Below, piece by piece: positions 27,359-36,799 of a DNA stretch of 46,379 nucleotides; within the stretch, counting starts at the first letter, position 1, and each line of letters begins with the position of its first letter. Below the pieces are notes generated by a model. That model did no database searches and had not been told where the DNA came from. It saw only the letters and a list, made by a program, of their open reading frames with translations. The translations under genes were made by a program, and so were the position numbers. Origin of the DNA: Methanobrevibacter wolinii SH (lineage in GTDB: Archaea > Methanobacteriota > Methanobacteria > Methanobacteriales > Methanobacteriaceae); the NCBI RefSeq assembly GCF_000621965.1, contig NZ_KK211380.1, positions 1-46,379 on the forward strand. Reading direction: 5' to 3'.

Positions 27359-27913
27359 ATGAAAATTTTAGGAATTAATACAAGTCCAAGACCAGATAGT
27401 AATGTTAAAGCTGCAATGGAAGTTGCACTTTCAACTGCACAAGAAGAAGGTGCTGAAACTGTTATTATTAGTACAAATAAATTAGATATTTCTCCATGTC
27501 AATCTGATAATTATTGTAAAGCACATGATGGTCATTGTGCAATTCAAGATAATATGCAAGCTATTTATAAAAAAATTGAAGATTCTGATGTTATTGTATT
27601 CGGAAGTCCAATTTATTTCTCTGATGTAAGTGCACAAGCTAAATTAATTATTGATAGATTATATTCTTACTTCATGAATGAAGATTATCAAAAATTATTT
27701 GCTAATAAAAAAGTATTCTTTATTACTAGTAATGGTGTTGCACCTGCTGAATCATTTGAACCATCACTTGAAACACAAATGAATGCTTTTAATATACTTG
27801 GTTTCCAAAAAGGAGATATTTTAAGTTTAAGTGAAAATAATGAACCAGGAGCTTTTAAAAACAAAGATGATCAAATTCAAGAAGCAAAAGAATTTGGTAA
27901 AAAATTATTATAA
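27359..27913 (+). CDS. Flavodoxin-family NAD(P)H-dependent FMN reductase / iron-sulfur flavoprotein-like
   Basis: 184 residues with a flavodoxin-like fold. The FMN phosphate loop is INTSPRPDSNV near residue 6. GSPIYFSDVSAQAKLIIDRLYSY is the conserved NADPH-dependent FMN reductase segment. Between them three Cys (ISPCQSDNYCKAHDGHC) resemble the Cys-rich insertion of iron-sulfur flavoproteins, though with a different spacing. Likely a redox enzyme in the cytoplasm. It has its own promoter and a hairpin terminator. Confidence 0.9.
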   Translation: MKILGINTSPRPDSNVKAAMEVALSTAQEEGAETVIISTNKLDISPCQSDNYCKAHDGHCAIQDNMQAIYKKIEDSDVIVFGSPIYFSDVSAQAKLIIDRLYSYFMNEDYQKLFANKKVFFITSNGVAPAESFEPSLETQMNAFNILGFQKGDILSLSENNEPGAFKNKDDQIQEAKEFGKKLL

Positions 27914-27928
27914 ACTATTTTTATTATT

Positions 27929-27964
27929 AAATAGCTAATATTTTTTAGCTATTTTTTATTTTTT
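27929..27964 (+). terminator. Hairpin plus T tract after the flavoprotein gene
   Basis: A 10-bp perfect inverted repeat (AAATAGCTAA at 27929-27938 and TTAGCTATTT at 27945-27954) with a 6-nt loop is followed by a T-rich run to 27964. This resembles an intrinsic terminator, 15 bases after the stop codon. Confidence 0.6.
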
Positions 27965-28065
27965 AATTTTTTAATGTTTTTTTATAATATTGTGATTAAA
28001 TATATTGGGATGTTTTAATTTTTTAGTGTTTTTTATAGTATTACAATCTATATTAAGGTGATATT

Positions 28066-28455
28066 ATGGATTTAAATTCAAAAGAGATATCTAAAAAAAT
28101 AGAGGATTATAGAAAAGATTATAGTTGTTCACAAGCTACACTTATGGGACTTTGTGAAGACTGTGATATTGATGTTGAAGATTTATCTAAAATTGCTCTT
28201 GGATTTTCTGGTGGAATTGGAGGAACATTTGCTGATGGTACTTGTGGTGCTATAACTGGTGCTGTTATGGCATTAGGTATTTTAGCTGATGAAGATGATA
28301 TAAAACCTATGTCTAAAGAATTGTTTAATGAATTTCAAGATAAATATGGTTCTGTAAAATGTGGAGCTATATCTAAAAATGGTGAAGATAAATCTCCATG
28401 TGTTGATGTTTGTTTATTTGCAGGTAATAAGGTCTGTGAACTTTTAAAAGATTAA
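28066..28455 (+). CDS. C_GCAxxG_C_C family putative redox protein
   Basis: 129 residues. The family-defining Cys appear as DYSCSQATL, GLCEDC, GTFADGTCGAITGAVMALG (the glycine-rich GCAxxG core, here TCGAITGA), VKCGAIS and SPCVDVC. Proteins of this family are thought to be redox-active or metal-binding; function not established. AAGGTGAT precedes the ATG. It follows the flavodoxin-like protein by 152 bases, a plausible partnership, though a terminator separates them. Confidence 0.88.
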   Translation: MDLNSKEISKKIEDYRKDYSCSQATLMGLCEDCDIDVEDLSKIALGFSGGIGGTFADGTCGAITGAVMALGILADEDDIKPMSKELFNEFQDKYGSVKCGAISKNGEDKSPCVDVCLFAGNKVCELLKD

Positions 28456-28955
28456 ATTCTTAAGTTTTATTTCAATTTTTTTTAATTTTTTTTAAAAATA
28501 AATTACTTTTTTTATAATTTTAAAAATATTTATAGTATATACTTTATCTAAATTAAAGTATACTTTATATTGTATATTTTTTTTAAAAATTTCTATTTTT
28601 TATTATATTTTTTAAAATTATTTTTTAACAATTTAATATTAATTTTTAATTTTATTAAACAAAGTATATTTTAACTCTAATTTATTAATGATTTCTTTTA
28701 AGAAAAATTATATATCTTATATAATCATATAATTTATATAATTACTAAATTTTTATTATTGTTGAAATTATAATATTTTAAATTTAGAAAATCACATGTT
28801 TTAAGAATTAAATTTTTAAAATTAATTTTCAACAAAATTAATTTTTAGTAATTAAATTAATATTTAATTTTTATTTAAAAAGAAATTAAATATTAAAATT
28901 TTATTTAATTTTTAAATAAGATATTTTAAATATTCAAGAATAAATTGGAGATATG
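28456..28955. other. Gene-free spacer with palindrome and hairpin upstream of the second adhesin
   Basis: No gene in 500 bases of extremely A/T-rich sequence. Two structures stand out. A 14-bp perfect palindrome TAAAGTATACTTTA lies at 28554-28567, with a related GTATATACTTTA at 28534-28545. A 14-bp inverted repeat (arms 28857-28870 and 28883-28896, loop 12 nt) lies about 60 bases before the adhesin start. Either could take part in controlling the surface protein. A/T bias makes chance stems more common here. Confidence 0.5.
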
Positions 28956-30611
28956 ATGAAAAATTATAATAAATTTATATTCTTAGGTTTATTTATAATT
29001 GTAATTGTCTGTCTTACTAGTGTATCTGCTACAGATTCATCTGTAATGAATTATACTGATTGTATTCCTTCTAATAATTCATATGATTATCAGTTTGTAA
29101 ATACATCATCTAATTATCAATCTGAGGATAATTATAGTACTTCAAATAATAATATTACAAAACTAAGAAATAACTCCCCTATTGAAGCTAATACTACTAC
29201 TAGGATAATTACAAATGATTCTTCTTTAGAAGGTAATCCTATATACATCAATGTATCTGTTAGCTCTGAAGGTAAGGCAATTAATTTTGGTAATGCAACA
29301 ATATACATTATTGGATCTAATAAAACAATTTCCCATACTGCTAGTATAAATAATAATTCATTTATTTGGACACCTAGAAATCCAGGTATATACAATATTA
29401 CAATTATTTATAATGGTGGTAATTTTGGAAATTATACTTATTTAAAATCAAATTCTACAAAATATGGATATATTGTAAATCCTATTGATCTAAAAGTAGA
29501 TAATATTACAGTATATTATACTGATGATGCAAAACTTACTGGGAAAATAAGTTCAAATGGTAAAGTTTTAGTTAATCATACTATTATATTTAATGTTTTA
29601 GGCCATAATTATACAGCTACTACAAATGAAGAAGGTGAAGCATCAATACCTCTTGATTTAAGTCCAGGTAAATATAATGTTTATACTTATATTCCTAGAA
29701 CATCTATTGTTGTAGAATCTACTATTAATGTAATAGTAAATAAATCATTAATTCATATTATAGTAGCTGATTTAAATAAAGATTTTAGAGATAGTAAAAA
29801 ATATACTGTAAAATTATTATATAAAGATGTTCCAATTACAAATACTACTGTAGTTATCAGTCTTTTAAATGTAAAATATAATGTAAAAACAGATAAACAA
29901 GGTATTGGATATTTAATTGTAAACTTAAATCCAGGTAAATATAAATTCACTGTAAATACTAATGTTTATGGTTATAGTATATCTAAATCTTCTAATGTTA
30001 TTGTAAATAAATGGATTAAATCTAAAACTTCACTTATTGTTTCTAGTGTAAGTAAAAAATATTTAGATGCAGCTTATACTGCTAAGGTATTATATAAGAA
30101 TAATCCAATTTCTGGTATTAAAGTATATTTTACAATTAAAGGTAAAACATATGCAAGAATTACAAATTCTAAAGGAATTGCTACATTTAATATAAATTTA
30201 GGTATTGGTAATTATCCAATTATCTCTAAGATAAATGTTGCTAGTGTATTATTAAGTAAAAAAGCTTCAATTAAAATACTTAAAGCAAATCCTTCACTTT
30301 ATTTTAAAAATGTAGATATGGATTATACAATTGTTAATAATACACCAGTATTAAAATATTCTATAAAAAGAGGTAAAACTGTTTCTTTATCTTTTATGTA
30401 TAAAACTAATGTTTTATCATCATTTAAAGTAAGTATTGGTATTAATTCTTTTAGAAATTATAAATGGTTTAAAACCAATTCTAAAGGTATTATAAATTAT
30501 CCAACTAATAAATTAAAAATTGGTAAAAATAATTTTGTAATTACATTATACTCAAATAATAGAAATTATAACTCTTTAAGATGGAATATTCCAATTACAA
30601 TTAAAAAATAA
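28956..30611 (+). CDS. Secreted adhesin-like protein with Ig-like repeats
   Basis: 551 residues, taken from the ATG at 28956 (5 nt after GGAG); an ATG just upstream at 28953 would be too close. The N-terminus KFIFLGLFIIVIVCLTSVSAT is a signal peptide (cleavage near SVSA). After an Asn/Ser-rich linker come about four Ig-like (Big-type) repeats, clearest at residues about 185-265, 270-360 and 364-450, each with a turn such as LSPGKYNVY, LNPGKYKF or LGIGNYPII. Many N-x-S/T sites suit N-glycosylation. There is no C-terminal membrane helix and no pseudomurein-binding repeat, so how it stays on the cell is unclear. It is typical of Methanobacteriales adhesin-like proteins. Confidence 0.85.
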   Translation: MKNYNKFIFLGLFIIVIVCLTSVSATDSSVMNYTDCIPSNNSYDYQFVNTSSNYQSEDNYSTSNNNITKLRNNSPIEANTTTRIITNDSSLEGNPIYINVSVSSEGKAINFGNATIYIIGSNKTISHTASINNNSFIWTPRNPGIYNITIIYNGGNFGNYTYLKSNSTKYGYIVNPIDLKVDNITVYYTDDAKLTGKISSNGKVLVNHTIIFNVLGHNYTATTNEEGEASIPLDLSPGKYNVYTYIPRTSIVVESTINVIVNKSLIHIIVADLNKDFRDSKKYTVKLLYKDVPITNTTVVISLLNVKYNVKTDKQGIGYLIVNLNPGKYKFTVNTNVYGYSISKSSNVIVNKWIKSKTSLIVSSVSKKYLDAAYTAKVLYKNNPISGIKVYFTIKGKTYARITNSKGIATFNINLGIGNYPIISKINVASVLLSKKASIKILKANPSLYFKNVDMDYTIVNNTPVLKYSIKRGKTVSLSFMYKTNVLSSFKVSIGINSFRNYKWFKTNSKGIINYPTNKLKIGKNNFVITLYSNNRNYNSLRWNIPITIKK

Positions 30612-30615
30612 TTTT

Positions 30616-30633
30616 ATTTTTTTTTCTTTTTTT
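30616..30633 (+). terminator. T tract after the second adhesin
   Basis: The sequence from 30614 is ATTTTTTTTTCTTTTTTT-like, 5 bases after the stop. It would stop archaeal RNA polymerase. The next 260 bases hold loose repeats of an AATTAAT...TTTAAGTTTTTTAATT-type block and no gene. Confidence 0.5.
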
Positions 30634-30897
30634 AGATATTTTTTATTTAACTTTTTAATTTAGATTAATTTAGGTTTTTTAATTAATAATATGATAATTT
30701 AAATTCCGATTTTTTAATAAATTAATCAATTAATTTAGATAATTTAAATAATTTGTTTAGATTTTTAATTAATTAACTTTAAATAATTTATAATTTGTTT
30801 AAGTTTTTTAATTAATTAATCTACTTAATAATAATGATTAAATATATTAATAAGTATTTTATAATCTATTATTATAATTTTAAAGAGGGTGAATACT

Positions 30898-32322
30898 ATG
30901 ATAGAAAATAATATATGTTTATTAACAGATAGTTATAAGATTACACATCATTACTTTTATCCAAAAGGTACTGAAAAAATTTATTCTTATCTTGAAAATA
31001 GGACTGGGGCTGAATTTAATAAAACAATCTTCTATGGATTACAATATATTCTTAAAAAATATTTAGTTGGAAATGTTGTAACTGAAGAGAAAGTAGAAGA
31101 AGCAAATGATATTATGAAAGTCCATCTTGGTGAAGGTATTTTTAATTATGATGATTGGATGTATATTGCAAAAGAACTTGATGGAAAACTTCCAATTGAG
31201 ATAAAAGCAGTTCCTGAAGGAACTCCTGTAAATGTAAGTAATGTTTTAATGACTGTTGAAAACACAGATAAACGTTGTTTCTGGTTAACAAATTATCTTG
31301 AACCATTACTTCAACAAGTATGGTATCCATCAACTGTTGCAACATTATCTGCAGAAGTTAAAAAATTATGTAATTTTTATCTTGATGTAACAGGATCTAA
31401 AAAAGATAATCTTCCATTTATGTTACATGATTTTGGATATCGTGGAGCAAGTTCTACTGAATCTGCAAAACTTTGTAGTTCTGCACATTTACTTAGTTTT
31501 TCTGGAACAGATACTTTAGTTGCACTTACAATTCCACCAAATTATTATAATACAAATGAAATTGAAGGTTTTTCAGTACAAGCAACTGAACACAGTGTAA
31601 TGACTGCAGAAGGACCAGAAAATGAATTAAAACAAGCAATTAATGTAGTTAGAAGTGCACATAATGGTATTTTATCAGTTGTAATTGATAGTTATGATTA
31701 TAAAAACTTTTTAAAAAATGCTTGTTTTGATGGATATGAACTTAATAATGAAATTAAAAAGTTCTTAAATAAAGATCCTGGAAATAAAATTGTCTTCCGT
31801 CCAGATAGTGGTGAACCTGTATCTACTACTATTGATTGTCTTGAAATTATTGAGAAAGGATTTGGTACCCATTTAAATGATGCAGGATATAAAGTATTTA
31901 ATGCTAATATTGGTGTTTTATGGGGTGATGGTTTAAATTATCATAAAATACGTGATATCCTATTTGGTATTAAAGCACACAAATGGGCTGCAGAAAATAT
32001 TCTTTTTGGTATGGGTGGAGGATTACACTCTGATGTAACTAGAGATACTCAAAGAACAGCATTTAAATGTTCAGCTCAATATAGAAATGGTAAATGGGTT
32101 GATATATTTAAAAAACCACTAGATAATAGTAAAAAATCTAAAAAAGGAAGACTTAAATTATTAGCTAATGGTCAAAACTTTAAAACAGTTCCAATTGATA
32201 CTCCAGGTGAAGATATCTTAAGAACTGTATTTAAAGATGGTGAACTTCTCGTTGATGATAATTTCAATGATATTAAATTAAGAACTGAAAAATATAATTT
32301 ATATCCTTTAAATTCTATGTAA
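30898..32322 (+). CDS. Nicotinamide phosphoribosyltransferase (NAMPT-like)
   Basis: 474 residues from the ATG at 30898. A GTG at 30889 would start inside the GAGGGTGA ribosome-binding site. The enzyme makes nicotinamide mononucleotide from nicotinamide and PRPP. Family motifs: HDFGYRGASS (177-186), ATEHSVM with the catalytic His at 232, FRPDSGEP (300-307), GVLWGDG and GMGGGLHSDVTRDT. Length and motifs fit NAMPT (NadV) rather than the shorter archaeal nicotinate enzyme. With NadM at 8300 it forms the two-step salvage to NAD+. NAMPT is patchy in prokaryotes, so acquisition by transfer is possible. Confidence 0.93.
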   Translation: MIENNICLLTDSYKITHHYFYPKGTEKIYSYLENRTGAEFNKTIFYGLQYILKKYLVGNVVTEEKVEEANDIMKVHLGEGIFNYDDWMYIAKELDGKLPIEIKAVPEGTPVNVSNVLMTVENTDKRCFWLTNYLEPLLQQVWYPSTVATLSAEVKKLCNFYLDVTGSKKDNLPFMLHDFGYRGASSTESAKLCSSAHLLSFSGTDTLVALTIPPNYYNTNEIEGFSVQATEHSVMTAEGPENELKQAINVVRSAHNGILSVVIDSYDYKNFLKNACFDGYELNNEIKKFLNKDPGNKIVFRPDSGEPVSTTIDCLEIIEKGFGTHLNDAGYKVFNANIGVLWGDGLNYHKIRDILFGIKAHKWAAENILFGMGGGLHSDVTRDTQRTAFKCSAQYRNGKWVDIFKKPLDNSKKSKKGRLKLLANGQNFKTVPIDTPGEDILRTVFKDGELLVDDNFNDIKLRTEKYNLYPLNSM

Positions 32323-32617
32323 ATTCTAATTTATTTAGATTTTTTAGTTTTTATTTAATTTTTTCCTTTTTTATTTTTTTTAATTATTGTAGGTAATTAT
32401 TTTTTTTTATTTAGTTTTTAATTATTTGTAGATAAGTTATTTTTCTTTTTCTTTTTTTATTTAGCTTTTAATTATAGTAAATAATCTATTTTATTCTTTT
32501 ATATCTTTATATTAAGTTTAAATTCATTAATTTTTAGACTAAAAATAATATAAATATTATAAAAAATATAATTATAATCAATATAAATTTTATTTTTAAA
32601 AATATTATGGTGAAAAG

Positions 32618-33565
32618 ATGATAGGACCTTGGGTAGAAAAATATAGACCACAAACCTTAGATGATATAGTTGGTCAAGAACAAATTATTAAACGTTTAAA
32701 AAATTATAAAAATGAAGGAAGCATGCCTAACCTTATGTTTTCAGGTCCTGCAGGTGTAGGTAAAACTACTACTGCTTTAGCTTTAGCTAAATCTGTTTTA
32801 GGTGAATATTGGAAACAAAATTTCCTTGAATTAAATGCATCTGATGCAAGAGGTATTGACACTGTAAGAAACAATATTAAAAACTTCTGTAGATTAAAAC
32901 CAGTTGGTGCTCCATTTAGGATTATTTTCTTAGATGAAGTTGATAATATGACTAAAGATGCTCAACATGCATTAAGACGTGAAATGGAAATGTATACCAA
33001 AACTGCATCTTTTATTTTATCTTGTAATTATCCATCTAAAATCATTGATCCTATACAATCAAGATGTGCAATATTTAGATTTGCACCAGTTAAAAGTGAA
33101 GATATTAAAAAACGTCTTGCATATATTTGTGAAGAAGAAGGATTTGATTATACTGATGAAGGGCTTGATACAATCGTATACTTTGCAGAAGGAGATATGC
33201 GTAAATCTGTAAATGTATTACAGTCTGCTGCAACTGAAGGTGAAGAAATTAGTGAAGACTCTGTATATGGAGTAATATCTAAATCAAAACCTCAAGATGT
33301 TCATAATATGATTACTGCAGCAATGACTGGTGATTTTATGAAATCAAGAGATTTACTTCGTGAAACTATGATTCTTCAAGGAACAAGTGGAGAGGATATG
33401 GTTACACAGATTTATCAAGATGTTACAAAAAGGGTTACTGATGGAAATATGGATAGTTCCGTTTATATTCAATTAGTAAATGATATAGCTGAAACTGATT
33501 TTAGAATACGTGAAGGATCTAATCCAAGAATACAACTTGAAGCTCTTCTTGCTAAATTTTTATGA
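32618..33565 (+). CDS. rfcS: Replication factor C small subunit
   Basis: 315 residues, the AAA+ small subunit of the clamp loader that opens the PCNA ring. Walker A is [10 protein letters not shown] (residues 43-52), Walker B LDEVDNM (from about 105), sensor 1 [10 protein letters not shown], and the arginine-finger SRC motif is in IQSRCAIF. The start follows GGTGAAAAG. It is free of inteins. rfcL follows 47 nt later, so the whole loader is one operon. Normal family length. Confidence 0.97.
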   Translation: MIGPWVEKYRPQTLDDIVGQEQIIKRLKNYKNEGSMPNLMFSGPAGVGKTTTALALAKSVLGEYWKQNFLELNASDARGIDTVRNNIKNFCRLKPVGAPFRIIFLDEVDNMTKDAQHALRREMEMYTKTASFILSCNYPSKIIDPIQSRCAIFRFAPVKSEDIKKRLAYICEEEGFDYTDEGLDTIVYFAEGDMRKSVNVLQSAATEGEEISEDSVYGVISKSKPQDVHNMITAAMTGDFMKSRDLLRETMILQGTSGEDMVTQIYQDVTKRVTDGNMDSSVYIQLVNDIAETDFRIREGSNPRIQLEALLAKFL

Positions 33566-33612
33566 TTAAATTTTATTTAAAATCTTTTTAAAATTATTTA
33601 AAGGGAATAAAT

Positions 33613-35307
33613 ATGCAATGGACAGATAAATATAGACCTCAAACCTTTAAAGATATTAAAGGTTATGCTAAAGAGAAAAAATTAATAAAACATTGGATTG
33701 AGGAATGGAAAAAAGGTAATCCTCAAAAATGTTTACTTCTTGTTGGTCCTCCAGGTGTTGGAAAAACTACCTTTGCACAAATTATTGGTCATGAGTTTGG
33801 TGAATATATTGAGTTAAATGCTAGTGATAAACGTTCTTATGATATTTTAATGAACACTATTGGAGAATCTACTTCTACACATTCTTTATTTTCAGATAAT
33901 CCAAAACTCATTATTTTAGATGAAATTGATGGTATTACTGGTAATGATGATAGAGGTGGAACAAGAGCTATAAATAAAATTATTGAGGAATCTCAACATC
34001 CAATAGTTATGATGGCTAATGATTTATACTCAAAAAGACTTACAACCATTAGAAAAAAAGTAACTGTTGTAAAAATGAGTAAAGTTAGATCACCTAGTAT
34101 TAGAACAAATCTCCAGTCAATTTGTAAAAAAGAGAATATAGAAGCAGATAAAGAAACATTAAATATACTTGCTAAAAAATCTAATGGTGATATGCGTTCA
34201 GCTATTAATAGTCTTCAAGCATTAACTGAAGAATCTAGAACATTAAATCCAGAAGATTTAGAAGCTATTTCTCAAAAAAATGATAAATCAACAATTTTTG
34301 ATGCAGTAACCACAGTACTTAAAAGTAAAAATTATAATCATATAAGAGATGTATTGTATCTTGAAGAGGAACCAACACTTGTAATGGAATATATTGCAGA
34401 AAATATTCCACGTGAATATCAAAAACCTCATGAAATTAAAAAAGCTTATGATTATATTTCTAAAGCAGATATATTCTTTGGACATACAAGAGATAGTAGA
34501 AATTATGGTTACTGGAAATATGCAACTCAATTTATGGGTCTTGGAGTAGCATTATCTAAGGATGAAAAATATCGTAAATTTACAAAAATACAATATCCTA
34601 ATGCATTTAGTAAAATGGCAAGATATAGGGGAAAAAGAAGTCTTAGAGATTCAATTGCTGAGAAAATGGAAGCAAAAATGCATGTTTCATTAAAAACAGC
34701 ATATACAATGTTTCCTTATTTTGAGATAATGTTCCAAGATGATAAAACTGCATATGAAATATCTTCATTTTTAGAATTAGATGATAAAGAGATTAAAAGA
34801 TTTAGGAAAAAGAAAATACCTAAAAAATTCATTGAAAAAATGGATAAAGAAAGAGCTAAAAGACGTGCTGAAGAAAGAGAAAAGATGAAAAATGCTTTTA
34901 ATAATTCTATAAATCTTTCTTCTGATGAAACTCTTGATTTTAAAACAAATAAAGAAGAATCAATAGTTGATTTTAAAAAAGATGAATTTAAATCTAAAAA
35001 CAAGTCTAATGAAAATTCTGAATTTAAAACTCAGGAGGATAAGGATTTAGAGTCTGTTTCTAGTAATGATTTAGGTAATGGGTCTAAGAGTAATGATTTA
35101 GAGTCAGTTTCTAATAATGATTTAATTAAAGAGTTTAAGAATAAGGATTTAGAGTCTGTTTCTAGTAATGATACAGATAAAAAATCTAAAGATGAAAATT
35201 CCAATTTAGATAATAATAATTCTAAGTCTATAAAAGATTCTAAATCTAAGGAAAAATCTAAAAAAGATAAAGATAATACAGTTCAAACTTCTTTATTTAG
35301 CTTTTAA
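33613..35307 (+). CDS. rfcL: Replication factor C large subunit with long repetitive tail
   Basis: 564 residues. The AAA+ core has Walker [11 protein letters not shown] (from residue 45) and Walker B DEIDGI (from 103). It opens with [13 protein letters not shown], typical of RfcL. After about residue 430 comes a charged, low-complexity linker of about 125 residues with three copies of a DLESVS(S/N)ND unit. The last seven residues, QTSLFSF, form a PCNA-binding PIP box. Core archaeal RfcL proteins are usually near 480 residues, so the tail is long. It is in an operon with rfcS. Confidence 0.96.
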   Translation: MQWTDKYRPQTFKDIKGYAKEKKLIKHWIEEWKKGNPQKCLLLVGPPGVGKTTFAQIIGHEFGEYIELNASDKRSYDILMNTIGESTSTHSLFSDNPKLIILDEIDGITGNDDRGGTRAINKIIEESQHPIVMMANDLYSKRLTTIRKKVTVVKMSKVRSPSIRTNLQSICKKENIEADKETLNILAKKSNGDMRSAINSLQALTEESRTLNPEDLEAISQKNDKSTIFDAVTTVLKSKNYNHIRDVLYLEEEPTLVMEYIAENIPREYQKPHEIKKAYDYISKADIFFGHTRDSRNYGYWKYATQFMGLGVALSKDEKYRKFTKIQYPNAFSKMARYRGKRSLRDSIAEKMEAKMHVSLKTAYTMFPYFEIMFQDDKTAYEISSFLELDDKEIKRFRKKKIPKKFIEKMDKERAKRRAEEREKMKNAFNNSINLSSDETLDFKTNKEESIVDFKKDEFKSKNKSNENSEFKTQEDKDLESVSSNDLGNGSKSNDLESVSNNDLIKEFKNKDLESVSSNDTDKKSKDENSNLDNNNSKSIKDSKSKEKSKKDKDNTVQTSLFSF

Positions 35308-35398
35308 ATATTTTATTAATTCATTGATTTTTCAATTTAAATAGAAATTTTTTATTTAAATTAAATTTTCAATAAATTAATATTAAACTATTTTTATT

Positions 35399-35510
35399 TT
35401 TTATATTTAGTTTGTTTAGAAGTTTATATATGGTTTAAAAAGTTCATAGTCTTTATTTTTTTTATATTAGTTTAATTAGAAGTTTATATATAGTTTAAAA
35501 AATTACTAAT
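35399..35510 (+). promoter_or_regulatory. Duplicated 60-bp promoter-like segment
   Basis: Two near copies of a block (AGAAGTTTATATATGGTTTA at 35418-35437 and a close match at 35478-35497) are exactly 60 bp apart. Each contains a TATA-like TTTATATA. The second lies about 65 bases before the dioxygenase ATG. This may be a doubled promoter or just local duplication. Confidence 0.45.
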
Positions 35511-35550
35511 ATTTACTTTTTATAAATACAATATTATTTGGAGTTTAAAT

Positions 35551-36327
35551 ATGGTCAAAAAAGAACCAGTTATTTTTGTAGGTCATGGATCTCCCTTAAA
35601 TGCAATTGGAGATAATCCTTATAGACTTAAATGGAAAGAATTAGGAAAATACATAGGAACACCTAAAGTTATTATTGCAATTTCTGCACATTGGTTTAAA
35701 GATGAATTATATGTGAGAACTGCTGATTTTAATAAACAAGTTAATGATATGTATGGTTTCCCAGATGAATTATATCAAGTTCACTATGAACCTAAAGGAT
35801 CACCGGAATATGCAAAAAAAGTTCTTGATTTACTTGGAGATTCTGGAAAAGAAAATAATGATTGGGGAATAGATCATGGTGTTTGGTCAGTTCTTTCAAA
35901 TATGTATCCAGATGCAGATATACCTGTTGTAATGATTAGTGTTAATGTTAATTTATTACCTAAAGAACAATTTGAAATTGGTGAAAAATTAAAACCATTA
36001 AGAGAAGAAGGTGCATTAATATTAGCTAGTGGTAATATTGTACATAATTTAGGTATGGTAGATTGGAGAATGGATAAGGTTTATGATTGGGCACAAGAGT
36101 TTGATAATAATATTAAAGATGCCATAATCAATCAAGATTATGAAAAAATTATAAATTATAAAGATATTGAAAATTATAATCTTGCAATACCTACTACAGA
36201 ACATTTTATTCCATTTTTAAATGTTTTAGGTTTATTATCACCTTCCGATAAACCTATAATATTTAATGAAGATGGTGAATTAGGCTCTATTACTATGACT
36301 TCATTTATATTTGAAGATTCTGATTAA
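35551..36327 (+). CDS. LigB-type extradiol aromatic ring-opening dioxygenase (DOPA dioxygenase-like)
   Basis: 258 residues, normal for the YgiD/DODA branch. Metal and catalytic residues appear as GHGSP (H12), SAHWF (H47), then IDHGVWSVL and the C-terminal TTEHFIPFL. These enzymes use Fe(II) or Zn(II); some cleave aromatic rings with oxygen, while others have unknown roles. In a strict anaerobe an oxygenase reaction is unlikely, so the true substrate is uncertain. TTTGGAG precedes the ATG. The last 18 bases of the gene are duplicated downstream (36356-36373). Confidence 0.9.
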   Translation: MVKKEPVIFVGHGSPLNAIGDNPYRLKWKELGKYIGTPKVIIAISAHWFKDELYVRTADFNKQVNDMYGFPDELYQVHYEPKGSPEYAKKVLDLLGDSGKENNDWGIDHGVWSVLSNMYPDADIPVVMISVNVNLLPKEQFEIGEKLKPLREEGALILASGNIVHNLGMVDWRMDKVYDWAQEFDNNIKDAIINQDYEKIINYKDIENYNLAIPTTEHFIPFLNVLGLLSPSDKPIIFNEDGELGSITMTSFIFEDSD

Positions 36328-36403
36328 ATGGTTTCATTACTTTGATTTAATTTGTATTTGAAGATTCTGATTAGGTTTTATATGACTTTATATTTGAAGA
36401 TTT
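36309..36403 (+). repeat. Duplicated 3' end of the dioxygenase gene
   Basis: ATTTGAAGATTCTGATTA at 36309-36326, which includes the stop codon, is repeated exactly at 36356-36373 and partly at 36392-36403. From 36404 to 36799 I see only A/T-rich sequence with no gene, containing the htpX promoter. Confidence 0.85.
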
Positions 36404-36799
36404 AAATTAAATTTATATACTTAATTTATTTTTTTAAATCTTTTATAGTATAATTTATTTTAAATTTATCTTTTTTTTAAGAAATTGAGTCTCTTGAAAT
36501 CTATTTTTTTTTTAAAAATTTAAACTTAGTTAATATTTAAAAATCAATTTTTATGAAAGTTTATTTATAAAATTTTGAGGATTTCAACAAAGACTAAAAA
36601 ATTAAAATTTTAAATAAAATAAGTTTTTAATAGTTTCATTCTTTTATTTAATAAAGTTTAAAAAGAAAGTATTATATACTTTAATTATATAATATTATTG
36701 AAAATATAAGATATTAGTTAAAATTATAAATTAATTACTTAAACTCTAATTAATTTATAATAATACTATAAATTTACTAAATAAATGAGATGATATATA

